From: Euglena gracilis
Taxonomy: Eukaryota > Euglenida > Euglenophyceae > Euglenales
Assembly: GCA_039621445.1 (NCBI GenBank)
Contig: CP154955.1
Coordinates: 23,274,064-23,338,063 of the forward strand
Length of the DNA stretch: 64,000 nt
Direction: 5' to 3'
Of the stretch, positions 48,785 to 59,693 are shown piece after piece; the first letter of the stretch is position 1; the number at the start of each line of letters is the position of its first letter. The notes beneath the pieces were generated by a model, which was not told the DNA's origin, searched no databases, and saw only the letters and a program-made list of their open reading frames with translations. A program made the position numbers and the translations under genes.

Positions 48785-51311
48785 GTCTTGGGACACACGA
48801 CTGTCTTCGTCTTATCACGCAACCCCACCCCTTTTGGAGTGCCCACCTGCCTGCATTCAAACCAACCAATCCTGGTGGGGGGGGGTCTCATTCTCTCGCG
48901 CCGAATTTCGAGAAGCCCAGAAGACCCGATTTTTGGCTTAACCATTACCCTCTGCTCCGACTGGGTTGATCTTTATGGGTTGGTGCTTGCCCAGATCTGC
49001 TCCCCCCTGAGGAGGGGGGATCGGTGAGGGGGTGTGTAGAAAGAAATTTGCTGTGTTTCGCCCACACACACAGAACCTGCAAAATACACAACGATCTTTG
49101 GCTTTGGTTTTAAAGCCTCTTGAAAATTACTTTTTACCTTTTACCTCTGCATACATTAATAAGAGGAGAATGCTCAATATTTACTTGGAGAAAAGCACTG
49201 CAAGGATGCTCAATGGGTGCAAAGTCCCTCCTCAGCATCATTCAACCCCATGCAGTTGTGTGCAATTGATTTTCCAGGACCACACATACGCAGTGTCCGG
49301 TGCTTGGCCGCATGCAACGCTTCATCAACCTGACTCACTAATCAACTATTTCCAGACCGAAAACTGCATATTCATATCACCCAGTCTGCCGGAGTGAAAG
49401 AGTGCTGCAGTTTCAAACCACGCCATCGATGGCAGCCACCTCCCTTGCAACGACTGGCACACCCCGACGGAAACACAACGGAATCTGTTCACCAATATTC
49501 GGGCGAAGTCTTCTTTCTATTTTCCCCCTGTGCCATGCAAGTGCCGGTGCGGTCCACCTGGCGCTGCCCCCGGCGTTCAAGTCACCCCTCGCCCAGTCCC
49601 TGTTCGAGCTCGACGGGGTGAAGGGCGTGTTCGTGGCGGACGACTACGTCACCGTCACCAAGAAGGAGGGCGCGGAGTGGCGCGACCTCACCAGTAAGGT
49701 CTTCACCGCCATCGCCAACTGGAAGCAGTCCGGCCAGGTTTGCCTCCGGCGTCTGCTGCGTTTGTTGCCTGGGTGCTGGTTAGGGACGCTGTGCCAGGCA
49801 GGCAGAGGCAGTGTCGGATGTCCGGGCCCTGTGCCCAGCTTAAATCCCATCCTAAAGGTCAATGATTTGGACACTCGAAAGTCCAGGGAGTGGGGCTGTG
49901 GGGTGCTCATTTGGAGGGGTTATTATTTGGACAAAATTTTCAAGGCAAAAATTGACCCAAAATTCTCGCCATACCCCTTTTTTTGGCTTTTCAGGGATTC
50001 TTTGCACGTTTCATGGTCTCTTCCTTTTCTGCACTGCTGAGGAGGGGGGTTATTATTTCAGAAGCCGGAGTCGGTCCTCAGAGGGTGGGGTTATTTTTTG
50101 GGGAGGGTTTGCCCTGCGCACGTCGAGCACCTCCACCCTTTGCTTTTCGGGGGCGACGTTTCTTTTTTTTTTTGGTTTAAAATCCTCCTTCGGTGCTGGT
50201 GCTGAAGGTGCCATTTCCATTGGTGTGTGTGGGTGGTGCACTTGGGAATGCCAGACGTTCCGGCATCTTTGGCCCCGGGGCTGGCAAGTTCAGCGCCGGG
50301 CAGTCCGCACACCGCCCCTCCCCGCAGCCGGTGCTGGACGAGGCGGCGGAGCATTCCGACGACTGCACGCCGCGGCCGGAGGACGACGAGGTGGTGCTGG
50401 CCATCAAGGAGCTGCTGGAGTCCCGTATCAAGCCGATGGTGCAGCGCGACGGCGGCAACATCCGCTACATCGGCTTCGAGGACGGCATTGCGTACCTCCA
50501 GCTGCGGGCGGGCCCCTCCCTCCCCCCGCTGGGGGGGGGGGCAGATTGTTTTGCGGGTCGGTGGCCTGGGGGGGGGGGGGTTGGCGCCGGCCATAAACAG
50601 ACAAGAAGCCTTAGTGCAACTGAGGGGGAGATCGGCCCTGGCCTGGTCCTTCCAGCCAGCCCGGGTTTTCCAGTCTGAGCTGAACCCGGGGGGTCGTGTT
50701 TCCAAATTCAACACCAGAAAGCTGCCGTGGCATGCCCCATCATTGGACAGGTCAAGACTCCGAACGTCGAACAGTTGAATATGCCCCCCCCCCCCCGGAG
50801 GGGGTGGTTGGGATTTCCTCCAATTTTCGGTGCGAAGGGACTACAATTTTAGGACCCCAAGATGTGCGTCCCCCCAGCCTTCCCCCCTTTTGCGGGTGGA
50901 ATCTGACCCCCTTGGCCTAAACGCACCTTTGGTGGATGGCGCGGGGGAGGGGCCTGCGGCCAGGGGGCGTGCAGCACGTGCCCCTCCTCCTCCAACACCC
51001 TGAAGGGGGGCATCGAGCGCATGATGATGCACTGGATCCCGCCGGGGCCGCCCCTTGCGAGGCGCCCCTCCCCCCCCCCCCCCTGTTGGCCCACCCGATC
51101 ACCCGTCGGCTCTGCTGCTTTTTTTTTGGTCGCGGGCGGCTTCCAACTGTGGCCTCAGACCACTGGGGTGGGAGAGGGGGGGGGTAAGTTTGTTTCTGGG
51201 CCCGGCCGAAGCGGCGGCCCCAATCCGGAGGTGGAGGAGGTGCGGGAGGTGATGCAGGAGGACGCGGACCTGATGCTGGCCCGGTGGGCGGAGAGCAAGA
51301 CGTTCAAGTGA
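48641..51311 (+). CDS. NFU1, mitochondrial iron-sulfur cluster scaffold
   Basis: Five exons encode a NifU-like scaffold that delivers [4Fe-4S] clusters to mitochondrial apoproteins such as lipoate synthase and respiratory subunits. Exon 1 gives an Arg-rich, acid-free presequence ([20 protein letters not shown]) and TPNPECLKF of the Nfu N-terminal domain. Exon 2 has [20 protein letters not shown] and DDYVTVTK. Exon 3 has [26 protein letters not shown] and [11 protein letters not shown]. Exon 4 carries the cluster-binding CSTC (Cys codons 50970 and 50979) and [16 protein letters not shown]. Exon 5 has [10 protein letters not shown] and a TGA at 51309. Length and order fit the family. Exons are very GC-rich. 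Introns 3 and 4 start with GC by this model, and exon 1 does not join exon 2 in phase with any GT or GC site. Confidence 0.93.
49542..49737 (+). CDS. NFU1 exon 2
   Basis: Acceptor CTGTGCCATGCAAG; reads [20 protein letters not shown] and [13 protein letters not shown]; donor CCAG|GTTTGC in phase 0. Confidence 0.88.
49913..50105 (+). repeat. Family D G-run repeat inside NFU1 intron 2
   Basis: GGGGTTATTATTTGG at the left and GGGGTTATTATTTCAG...GGGGTTATTTTTTGGGG at the right, matching 11752-11834. Confidence 0.7.
50328..50507 (+). CDS. NFU1 exon 3
   Basis: Acceptor CCCCTCCCCGCAG in phase 0; reads from [12 protein letters not shown] to YLQLR; next intron begins GCGGGC (GC donor). Confidence 0.9.
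50964..51040 (+). CDS. NFU1 exon 4 (CxxC)
   Basis: Acceptor GCGGCCAG in phase 0; reads [16 protein letters not shown] and [10 protein letters not shown]; the next intron appears to begin GCCGGGG, giving phase 2. Confidence 0.88.
51212..51311 (+). CDS. NFU1 exon 5
   Basis: After GGCCGAAG (phase 2) reads [17 protein letters not shown], then [13 protein letters not shown] and TGA. The GGPNP residues are extra compared with the usual IPEV join, so the acceptor is a best guess. Confidence 0.8.
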
Positions 51312-51824
51312 CGCCCTACCAAAAGACGCTCTGGGCCCGGCACTGGCCGCCGCCAGGCCTGGCTGGCACGACTGCTGCCCCGGGTTGACAGGTCACCAGG
51401 AAGCGATGGCAGCTTCTGTAAGGGCCGCATGCTTCCCCTTTGAACAAGTGGGCCCCGGTGTTTCCATTGGGGGCTCACCCAACCATTCCAAAAGCTCCAC
51501 CTGGTTTGCTTCAAAAGAGAAAGAATATCTCTTTGGAGGGGAAGCAAAATAGAAAAGAATAGACACATTTTTTTTTATATTAAAAAGCAAAACTGCTGGC
51601 TCAAAAGCAGACGACAGTCGAATTTTTTTTAATTAATCGAGAAGAAAAAACCTCCGACATTTTCCCGACACACTGGCTTCTATTTGCAAGCCCTGATTTG
51701 GTGGCAAAGCAAATGAGTCTTAACGTTTAGTCAAGTCGAGTCAGGCGTTCACATTACACTGGTTTCTTTTTCTTTTTGCTGTCAACTCAACGCCACCTCC
51801 ATGCGTCCACACAATGGGAGCGTC
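51312..51824. other. No gene recognised; NFU1 3' flank
   Basis: Mixed sequence after the NFU1 stop; a long minus-strand frame (51155-51568) overlaps the NFU1 last exon and is a shadow. No polyadenylation consensus was firmly identified. Confidence 0.4.
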
Positions 51825-51982
51825 TCACAAGTGCCAGCCATCTTTGCATCCCATTCCCAATTCCATGCAGGCTGCCATCGTGTCAATGGAACACCATCTG
51901 GTTGCTGTGTGCAAGCACGAGGCCAGCTCATTCTCGACACTCTGTCCCATTGAACACTCTTTCTGATCGCAACCAACGTTAT
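51825..51982 (-). CDS. Candidate terminal exon, cysteine-rich unknown protein
   Basis: On the minus strand acceptor GAAATTTGCAG (phase 1) is followed by 51 codons including NVGCDQKECSMGQSVENELA, SCLHTATRWCSIDTMAACME and KDGWHL, then TGA. Seven cysteines and natural composition favour coding over the alternative open frame on the same strand. Not recognised. Confidence 0.35.
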
Positions 51983-52544
51983 CTGCAAATTTCCATCTCT
52001 AGCCATGTTCTCCCAATGGTCTGGGTCATTTTTTCGAGATAAACAATCTTGAAAATCTACATTGGATTCAGGGTTCCAACTCTTTTCTGAGGAGGCTTTG
52101 TTAGAATGAGTGAATTCAATGTGCACTCAATGCATGTGCGATTTTTGTGCTGCATTCATCAGCAGGAAGAGAAATGCATTGAAAGGCATTTTGGACGAGC
52201 AGTTACCCCTTCCATCCAGGAACCATTTTCTTAGGCAGAATGAAAACCTTAAGAGATTCTCCCCATTCGATGCTGCGTGACACCATTGGACGCTGTCATT
52301 GATTCTCTTGTGAAACTGTACGGGAATGCTCTCAATTCAAAAAATCCATTAAAATGAAAGCTCCCAAATCACAAGGAAAATCAAAACTTTCCTTGGGGTT
52401 TTCATGATTTGGTGGCAAAAGAAACCCCTTGACAAATGCCAGCAGGCCACACAGAAAGGGTGCAGACGTGACCCCACTGACCATCACTGTTTTGCCTTAC
52501 CTCACTGCTGAACTTTTCTGCAATTTTTGCCATTGCATCGACAG
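51983..52544. other. No gene recognised
   Basis: Intron-like sequence without a supported exon. Confidence 0.4.
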
Positions 52545-52618
52545 CCATCGAGTTCTTGGATTTCTACGAAATGGTGCACTCACTGTATTTCTTTTTTTGT
52601 GGAAACAAGTGTGAATGA
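52545..52618 (+). CDS. Candidate terminal exon, unknown protein
   Basis: Acceptor CATTGCATCGACAG (phase 1); reads IEFLDFYEMVHSLYFFFCGN, KCE, TGA. No upstream exon could be assigned. Confidence 0.3.
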
Positions 52619-52799
52619 ATTCCCAAAAGGTGCAATGTGTTGCATAAGATGTAATGTATAATATTGCACAATGAAAAAATTTTTTTCAGGAGGTGAAAAT
52701 TTGTCAGTCCTCTCCAGCAGAAAAGTGTGTATATCTTTGGGAGCTCCCGAGAGTGCGGTGGTTTTGTGTTTGTTGTTTTTATTTGCGCTTTCCAGGGTT

Positions 52800-53110
52800 C
52801 GTGTAACTCCCCCCCCCCCACACCCAACCAGGCGCTCCAGTGCCAAAGGCACCGGAGGTTCTGAAAGGGCTAATATTTGGGCTAATCTCTGCCCATGACC
52901 AGGCGCCGACCACGTCGGTGCCTTCCCTGTCCCCGGCACTGGGGGGGGGAGTAGTGCCTGCTGAGGCACTCGAGGGCACCTCGAGACCCCCCTCCCCGGG
53001 GTCGATCAAATTCAGCCTGGCAGACACCCATAGCACAAGGCAACCTCCTCCCCAGATGCCTGGGGGTGGCCTGTGGCATCCCAGTGCTGGCCAATGGGGT
53101 TTGGAAAACG
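52800..53110 (+). repeat. C/G-run element with GTGCC...GGCAC hairpins
   Basis: Contains CTCCAGTGCCAAAGGCACCG, GCGCCGACC, GTGCCTGCTGAGGCACTCGA and CCTCGAGACCCCCCTCCCCG. Related to 45925-46205. Confidence 0.6.
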
Positions 53111-53691
53111 CCCCCCCCCCCTCCCTCTGGTGGAATGGGTTGGCCGGAGTTGGGGTGGGGGTGTTTGCCCAGCTCTAGCTCTGGGATCTCGCACCAAATT
53201 GCGCCTTTTCCCACGTGACCCTGCTTTGCCTTTTGTCTCTTGACAAGGGCACCCGCACCTGTTCGAAACGGCTACGTCAGCACCGTACCTTTTGGCAGCA
53301 GTCCCTGCGTGTTGTGTTTTTGTCCCCCTGGAATTGTGGCAGGGAGGTCCCTCAGGCTTGAGTCTTGTAATACCCACAACCAAAAGAATCAAAATCTGCC
53401 GTTTTTTTTTTTAAGGGGGAGGGTGAACGACCTCCCACAATCCACCTCCATTTGTGCCTCATTTTGGTGTGGTGTGATGGGGGCAGCAGTCGGCCATGAC
53501 ATTCGTCGGAGTTCCAGACAGGGAAGCGAAGTCAGCTTCAGCCCCCGTAGGGTTTTGGGATGGGCATTCTCTCTGTCCCTTTTCCAAAGTCTTCCACTTT
53601 GGCTGTGCATGACTGCCGGGCAGCATGAGCCAGCCTGCTTCACAGCATTCAATCTTCTGGGAATAGGTTGGGGGGACGGCCACTTGCCCAG

Positions 53692-53873
53692 TGGCCTGCC
53701 ACGTGACCGTCTGCGACCCAGCCGATGTCCGGGGCTGTGCCCTTCGGCACACCGCACGGCCGGCCGCCTCGCTGCCGGGAGGGGTCCTCCCCTCCGAGCA
53801 GCAAGCGGCGGCGGCGGGACCAGGCGGGCCTTACGCACAGAGTTCCGGAGCCGCAATGTGTGGTGGGCTTTGA
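53692..53873 (+). CDS. Candidate exon, unknown protein
   Basis: After CTTGCCCAG (phase 1) a GC-biased frame reads ACHVTVCDPADVRGCALRHT, ARPAASLPGGVLPSEQ and SSGAAMCGGL, then TGA; a GT lies at the ATGTGTGG near its end. Third-position GC is high as in NFU1. The minus strand is also open (259 codons, 53389-54168), so strand is not certain. Confidence 0.35.
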
Positions 53874-54464
53874 AGTTCAGTTGCACATATGGGGCAGACC
53901 ACTGTGGAAAGATCTGCTTCCAAGCACGGACATTTTTTTGATGAAGGTTGGAAGCAGGCAGACCACTGCCCCTCTCAGTGAAATAGAATCGGGACCAGCC
54001 CAGCACACACGGTATCGACAGGGGAAAATGGCAAAATGGGTCAGAACGGGTGGTTTTTACGTTTTGGGTGGCTTCAATTTTTTGGGAATTCTGGAAATCC
54101 AGCTGAATTTGTTGCTTCTTTGGGGGGGGGGGTACTAGCTGGGTCCAGCCCAGCAACCGGCCAGACACAGCCCCCCTGTCCCCTGGAAGGGGGGGGGGTT
54201 AGCTGACATTTTTCAATTTTCCAACCAGTTTGCTGGACTCCCCAGGTCTTTAAGAAATTCCCTGGTACGAAGGGTGACAAGTTCAAGATCCGTTTTGGGG
54301 CCATTTTGGAGTGCGCGGTTGGCATTCATCTGGCTGAGCAATGCAAACCAAGCTGCCAAATGGTTGGAGTCTAACGTTGAGCGTCACTGAACAGCATCCT
54401 CCTTGGGAAGCCTGCATGTCTGGGAGCCCCTGCTCGACATCACCAATCAGAACTGTCTTTGCAG

Positions 54465-54521
54465 GTGCATGACGTCGGCGTTGCCAATGCCATCTGTGGC
54501 CTCCTTTCCTTACAAAACTAA
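54465..54521 (+). CDS. Candidate terminal exon
   Basis: Acceptor AACTGTCTTTGCAG; reads VHDVGVANAICGLLSLQN, TAA. The frame is also open upstream to 54373. Confidence 0.3.
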   Translation: MHDVGVANAICGLLSLQN

Positions 54522-54653
54522 TCTCGGTCAATGACTTGCAAATTTTTTTCGAGGTGACCCTATAGCTGACGCGTAAGTGCTTCCCTTACAAAGGTGGAGG
54601 ACTTACAGGAGAGCCTTTGGCATTCATCATTTGGCCCACCTTTTGCATTTCAG

Positions 54654-54853
54654 ATGTCAGCTGTTGGTTACCACTCCATTTCTCTTGTGTTCTTCGCAGT
54701 CCTTCGGTGGCTCGACCGCTTCGCCTTGTTGGAGCTAACTCCCCGCAGCTGGTCGGCCCGCCATCCGATCAGGTTGTCGTGTGCTTTGGGCTGCGCCTTT
54801 TGAGGGTCAAACCCGAGAGCACTCAGCAGCCCAGTTTTATGATGGGTCTCTGA
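54654..54853 (+). CDS. Candidate terminal exon, unknown protein
   Basis: Acceptor ACCTTTTGCATTTCAG, phase 1; 66 codons including RPLRLVGANSPQLVGPPSDQ, VVVCFGLRLLRVKPESTQQ, ending FMMGL and TGA. Natural composition; family not recognised. Confidence 0.4.
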
Positions 54854-54937
54854 AACCTAGTGGGGGACAGTGAAAATATTTGAGCAATTGTGAAGAAGCA
54901 CGTGCTTGAACATCTGGTGAAGTTTGCCAAAAGGTGA

Positions 54938-55240
54938 TTATTTGGGCAGTTCAGCACCGAGAATGATTGGTTTTCCTGCCCTTGTTTTTTGTTGGTTGGG
55001 TTTTAGCTGGCGAGCATTGGTAGTCATGTATTTACGTGGACACCCTTTGCGCCTCCATACTAGGCATCCCCGAAGGATGAGGCAAGTGGCAACTTCGGTG
55101 TCCAGCAGATGACTGTGCGCCTCGTTTGCACTGGAAATGAGGTGTGGCGCTACGGGTGTAGGCAGTATTGACTGCCGTGTCCTGGTTGGAATGGAAGTCT
55201 TCCATCCCTGAATTTTTTCAGCTGCGGCTTTATCAGCCAT
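54938..55240 (-). CDS. Intact 100-codon open frame, unknown
   Basis: Starts MADKAAAEKIQGWKTSIPT and ends KTRAGKPIILGAELPK. It has an ATG, ordinary composition and a basic C-terminal half. It could be an intronless small gene, a 5' exon or chance. No family resemblance seen. Confidence 0.35.
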   Translation of the reverse strand: MADKAAAEKIQGWKTSIPTRTRQSILPTPVAPHLISSANEAHSHLLDTEVATCLILRGCLVWRRKGCPRKYMTTNARQLKPNQQKTRAGKPIILGAELPK

Positions 55241-55379
55241 GAATGTGTATCTCTTTTATTTTTATCTCATTTTCAAGCAGCCAGTTGTTATCAGTTCGAC
55301 AATGGGGAAAGGCACGAAGCGCACTGAGGAAATTTTAGACATTGCGGGGGTCTGGGTCACACCATTAACACCTGTCCCA

Positions 55380-55640
55380 CCCCACCCTCCGGGGGGGGGG
55401 GGTGACTGACTAGTTGTTTTCAGAGCGACTGACTGGTTTTCTGGCCAGGACCCCCCCCCCCCCGGGGTGGGGTAGCCCGAAAATGAAAAGTGGCTGGCCT
55501 GGCACCGAAGGCGCCGTATTTTTTTGACACTTTTTTGGCAAAAGTTCATTGCCTCCGAAAGAGTGGCCGATCCCCGGGGGGTAAAGTGAGTGACTGGTTT
55601 TATCAGAGTGGAAACTGACCCCCCCCCCCGGGGTCGCTAA
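55380..55640 (+). repeat. C/G-run repeat with TTCG-type hairpin
   Basis: G-run, C-run, GGCACCGAAGGCGCCG, then further G-run and C-run. GTGACTGACTAGTTGTTTTC and GTGAGTGACTGGTTTTATCA are internal repeats. Confidence 0.55.
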
Positions 55641-55672
55641 GCAATGATATGGTCTGGGTACCTCCCCCAGGA

Positions 55673-55855
55673 TCATGTCAGGAGATGTGCTGATCCTTCT
55701 GCATGATGATAATTTTTCATGCGTGCATTTAACTCTAATCGGCTTTTTTGTTCGATGCCATCATTTTTGGTTGGCTTGCCCCTCCGGAAACGCTGGCAGT
55801 CAAGTGCTGGGATTTTAAGTGTTTCCTGGGAGGATTCATCAAAAATTGTTCCCAT
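55673..55855 (-). CDS. Open frame of unknown function
   Basis: Sixty codons from ATG: MGTIFDESSQETLKIPALDC, FRRGKPTKNDGIEQKSRLEL, ending AEGSAHLLT and TGA. Hydrophilic, protein-like composition; no splice or family support. Confidence 0.3.
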   Translation of the reverse strand: MGTIFDESSQETLKIPALDCQRFRRGKPTKNDGIEQKSRLELNARMKNYHHAEGSAHLLT

Positions 55856-56165
55856 TTATCTTTCTATTCTGCGCCACAAAATCAAAGGCTTTGAAAGTCA
55901 ATTATTTCTGGTGCATTTTACAGAATTTTTTTTGCTTGAATTTGTGTTTATTTTCAATTCTAAGAGTTGAAGCAAGCTTCCTTTTCCTCTACCACGGCAA
56001 TAAAAAGGACTGAAAACTTTCATTTATTGATGTCTACAACAATAGACAGCAATTTTTTTTTAGGTGTTTCTCGGTGGGATTCTGTGATTTGTTGTGCAAT
56101 TTTCATCGGGCAACGCCTGCCTTCTGGAGTTCACCCACTGTGCATTTCATTTTATTTTGGCACAG

Positions 56166-56222
56166 ACCGTAGAGTACTCCAAGTATCGACCAGCATTACA
56201 GGCCATGGTCTTGTGTGCACAG
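56166..56222 (+). CDS. Candidate exon of an unrecognised plus-strand gene
   Basis: Acceptor TTATTTTGGCACAG, phase 0; reads TVEYSKYRPALQAMVLCAQ; donor CAG|GTTGCT, phase 0. Joins in phase to 56299-56329. Confidence 0.45.
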
Positions 56223-56298
56223 GTTGCTGAAGGTCTGGTTTGTTCGATGCAACCCTGCAAACATGCTCATTTATTGTGTACATCATCCTTTGCGTCTT

Positions 56299-56329
56299 CA
56301 GGCATTTGACGTTTTTCTTCAACTCAAAG
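56299..56329 (+). CDS. Candidate microexon
   Basis: Acceptor CTTTGCGTCTTCAG, phase 0; reads AFDVFLQLKA; donor GCAG|GTTGGT, phase 1. Confidence 0.4.
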
Positions 56330-56548
56330 CAGGTTGGTGGGTGCATGGGTCCACTGAGAACAGACCCAGCTGAAAATTTGTGGTGCAAAACTGGACATTT
56401 TTGAAAAGAATGACCGAAACATGATGGGAAAATGGTGTGAGATATGCCTGAGAAGCCCAAGCCCCCCCCCCCCAAATTAGCCAGGATCAAAAATGATGCA
56501 AATTTTTTTTCGGGGGTTTGCATTTTTTCTTTTTTCGGAGCCTGACAG

Positions 56549-56681
56549 TCTGCGTGTGTCACAGGAAGAAAAATTTGTGCTGCATACAGTTGCTCTGCAC
56601 ATTAACTTAAAGTATGTTTTGGACCGCCCAGGAAGGTCCTTGCCCTGCACTGTGAAGGGCAAGGATGGGCAGGGATTTTAA
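56549..56681 (+). CDS. Candidate terminal exon
   Basis: After GAGCCTGACAG (phase 2), or from 56565 after TGTCACAG, reads LRVSQEEKFVLHTVALHINL, KYVLDRPGRSLP and on to TAA at 56679. The helix EEKFVLHTVALHINLKYVL is loosely cyclin-fold-like, but this is only an impression. Phase does not join directly to 56299-56329. Confidence 0.4.
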
Positions 56682-56796
56682 AGGGAACCCCGTGGCAAAA
56701 AAGGCATTTATGATTTACGAACTTCATTTTAATTTATTTTTTCCCCCTGAACTCCCAAACAAACACCAAGTTTCATCCTAAACACAAATGGCAGTA

Positions 56797-57690
<894 letters not shown>

Positions 57691-57852
57691 CACAGTTTTT
57701 CGCCTCTGGCCCTTTTTGACTGTGCACATGGAGGTGGCCGGAGCCTGGCGGGACTTACCTTGTTTACGACGCTTTCCAGCAAGCGCCCGCCAGGCACATA
57801 CTCCACTTCAGTTAAGGGAGATCTCCTTCACCGTGGCCAAGCACCTTCGGCG

Positions 57853-57965
57853 ACGCAGGGCGATGCAGGGCGATGCAGGGCGATGCGGGAATTTTGGAGG
57901 CCAAAGGTGGGGTTCCGATGCAGGGCGATGCAGGGCGATGCAGGGCGATGCAGGGCGATGCGGGG
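57853..57965 (+). repeat. Decamer array (GGGCGATGCA)n
   Basis: Two blocks of GGGCGATGCA units either side of AATTTTGGAGGCCAAAGGTG. A related block is at 60783-60822. Short Met/Gln/Gly/Asp frames here are artefacts. Confidence 0.9.
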
Positions 57966-58035
57966 ATTTTGGATGGCTGAAGTGGGGTCCATATTTGGGC
58001 CCATACTGCTGGGTACACCTCTGTTGTCTCGTCCA

Positions 58036-58136
58036 AGCACCTATAGTAAAAATGGCCGAAAATGGCCGAAAATGGCCGAAAATGGCCGAAAATGGCCGAA
58101 AATGGCCGAAAATGAAATTTTGCGCTCTATAGGTGG
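58036..58136 (+). mobile_element. CACCTATAG-bounded decamer array, copy 1
   Basis: AAGCACCTATAG, then seven AAAATGGCCG units, then GCGCTCTATAGGTGGGGG: an AAAATGGCCG array enclosed by 9-bp inverted repeats. Confidence 0.6.
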
Positions 58137-58146
58137 GGGTCCCGAA

Positions 58147-58202
58147 AATGGCCGAAAATGACCGGAAATGGCCGAAAATGGCCGAAAATGGCCGAAAATG
58201 AG
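58147..58202 (+). repeat. AAAATGGCCG decamer array
   Basis: Six units immediately after copy 1; degenerate ATTTTGG units continue to about 58700. Confidence 0.85.
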
Positions 58203-58704
58203 AAAAAATTTGTTGCAATTCTTTTTCGAGGTTTTTTGCCTAACAGTTTCTTTTTCCCTGAGGGGCAATTCCCAGTGCGACTGATTCTTGTCTCTGTACA
58301 GCCTCTCTTCTCCTGCTGCTCAAAGAACCACCTCCGAATGGGTTATTTGGGCCAAAGCTGAAGGTTTTGATGACATTTCAGAAAATTTTGTTGACACGGG
58401 CGACACTGGCATTTTTTTTGGTATATTTTGAAGAATTTAACCCATTTTTGGGATAATTTCTCCATAAATCTCCAGTATTACACCCATCTTGGCCATTTTG
58501 GAACAATTTTTGCTAATTTTGGGGCTATTTTGCACTGATTTGGCAAATATTAGGCTAATTTGGGTCAATATGAGCACATTTTATGGCATTTTGGCCATTT
58601 TGCGCCATTTTGGTGATTTGGGGTTTTTTTCACATTTTTTTGTGGACATTGCTGGCGTTTTTGGGCAATTTTAGGATATTTGAAGCCATTTTAGGTCATT
58701 TTAG
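58203..58704. other. No gene recognised; decayed ATTTTGG repeats
   Basis: T-rich sequence with GCCATTTTGG, GCTAATTTTGG and similar units at 58490-58700, apparently a decayed decamer array in the inverse orientation. Confidence 0.5.
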
Positions 58705-59145
58705 TTGCTTCCCAACACTTATTACCGGCTCCGGGACGGAACAATCGGTCGGTACGAAACCAAAACCACCCGCGCCCTCGGCAACGGCCAGATGGGCGTA
58801 CTGACGGTTCCTCTACCACTACTGCACCCGCATCCTCGCCTGGGATCCCACCACCGCCGCCTGCAGCTTCAACGGCCACTGCAAGCAGCTCCGCATCAAG
58901 AATGTCGTGTGGGTCGCCATCCCAGACATCCACCACCTGCTCAAGCTACACACCCTCCTCCACCCACGCGAACCCTTCCGCCCCGTCGGCATCGCCTCCG
59001 ATGTGTGGCGCATGCTGTACAAGGAGCTTGCCCGAATCGGCTGCTTCGGCACCAGCCTCTGGGACTGCCTGTCATGTTATCCCCCTAACCTCCAGCGCCT
59101 CCTTGACAACCGGGTGATCATATTTGATGTCAATATTTCAACATA
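58705..59145 (+). pseudogene. GC-rich coding remnant with one frameshift, unknown protein
   Basis: One frame reads YYRLRDGTIGRYETKTTRAL and GNGQM (58718-58800). A second, one base away, reads RFLYHYCTRILAWDPTTAAC, SFNGHCKQLRIKNVVWVAIP, REPFRPVGIASDVWRMLYKE and LARIGCFGTSLWDCLSC (58805-59077). Both have GC-rich third positions and look like one protein interrupted near 58795-58805. Over 100 codons without intron contrasts with the other genes, so a transposon-derived or retrocopied gene is possible. I do not recognise the family. Confidence 0.5.
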
Positions 59146-59693
59146 ATGGGCCGATCACATGTTTGCTTGCTTTTGTTCTGCCGCCAAGCTGCGCACACTT
59201 TCTCCCAACTTCGCCACATCCAGACGGATGATCGTCTCAACACAACGGATGAAATTTTACATCAAGGCTTCTTGAAGTCAGTCATGAATGTGTGCCATTT
59301 AGGTTTTTCACGATGTCAATTATTTGTGAGAGTTTCAAACAAAATTCCTGCTGCGTCATTCGACAATGTTCTCTTCATTCCGATCGAATTCAACTTCCCA
59401 CAACATTTATTTTATTTGTTTCTTTTGAAACCATTCAAAATAGAACCCTCCCCCAAGTTTCTTTTGTGGATTCCAGTTGGAGTTTATCCAATGTTCGAAA
59501 AAAGAAGCTTATTCCCAAAGCCTTGCATTTGCATATTGCAACCAAAAACTCTTTGACCTCTTCAATCCCTGATCTCTCATTCCAAACGGACCTCCTTGGA
59601 TGTGTTCGCTTGATTTGTTGCTCACAACTACTTTCATGTCACATGAATGATCAAATGCATTGTTGGTATGAAAGGATTTTAAGACAATTTTAC
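59146..59693. other. Unassigned open frames
   Basis: Plus-strand frames (59146-59556, 59292-59801) are Phe/Leu-rich and lack splice or family support. Confidence 0.35.

Noticed and set aside
49260-49330. Calpain-like histidine motif ([11 protein letters not shown]) in NFU1 intron 1
   Set aside because: Only about eight residues resemble GHAYSV, no neighbouring calpain block is present, and the NFU1 exons flank it. Probably chance.
53389-54168. 259-codon minus-strand open frame
   Set aside because: It spans a GC-rich stretch open on both strands, has no domain or splice support, and overlaps a plus-strand block with better codon bias. Kept only as an alternative.
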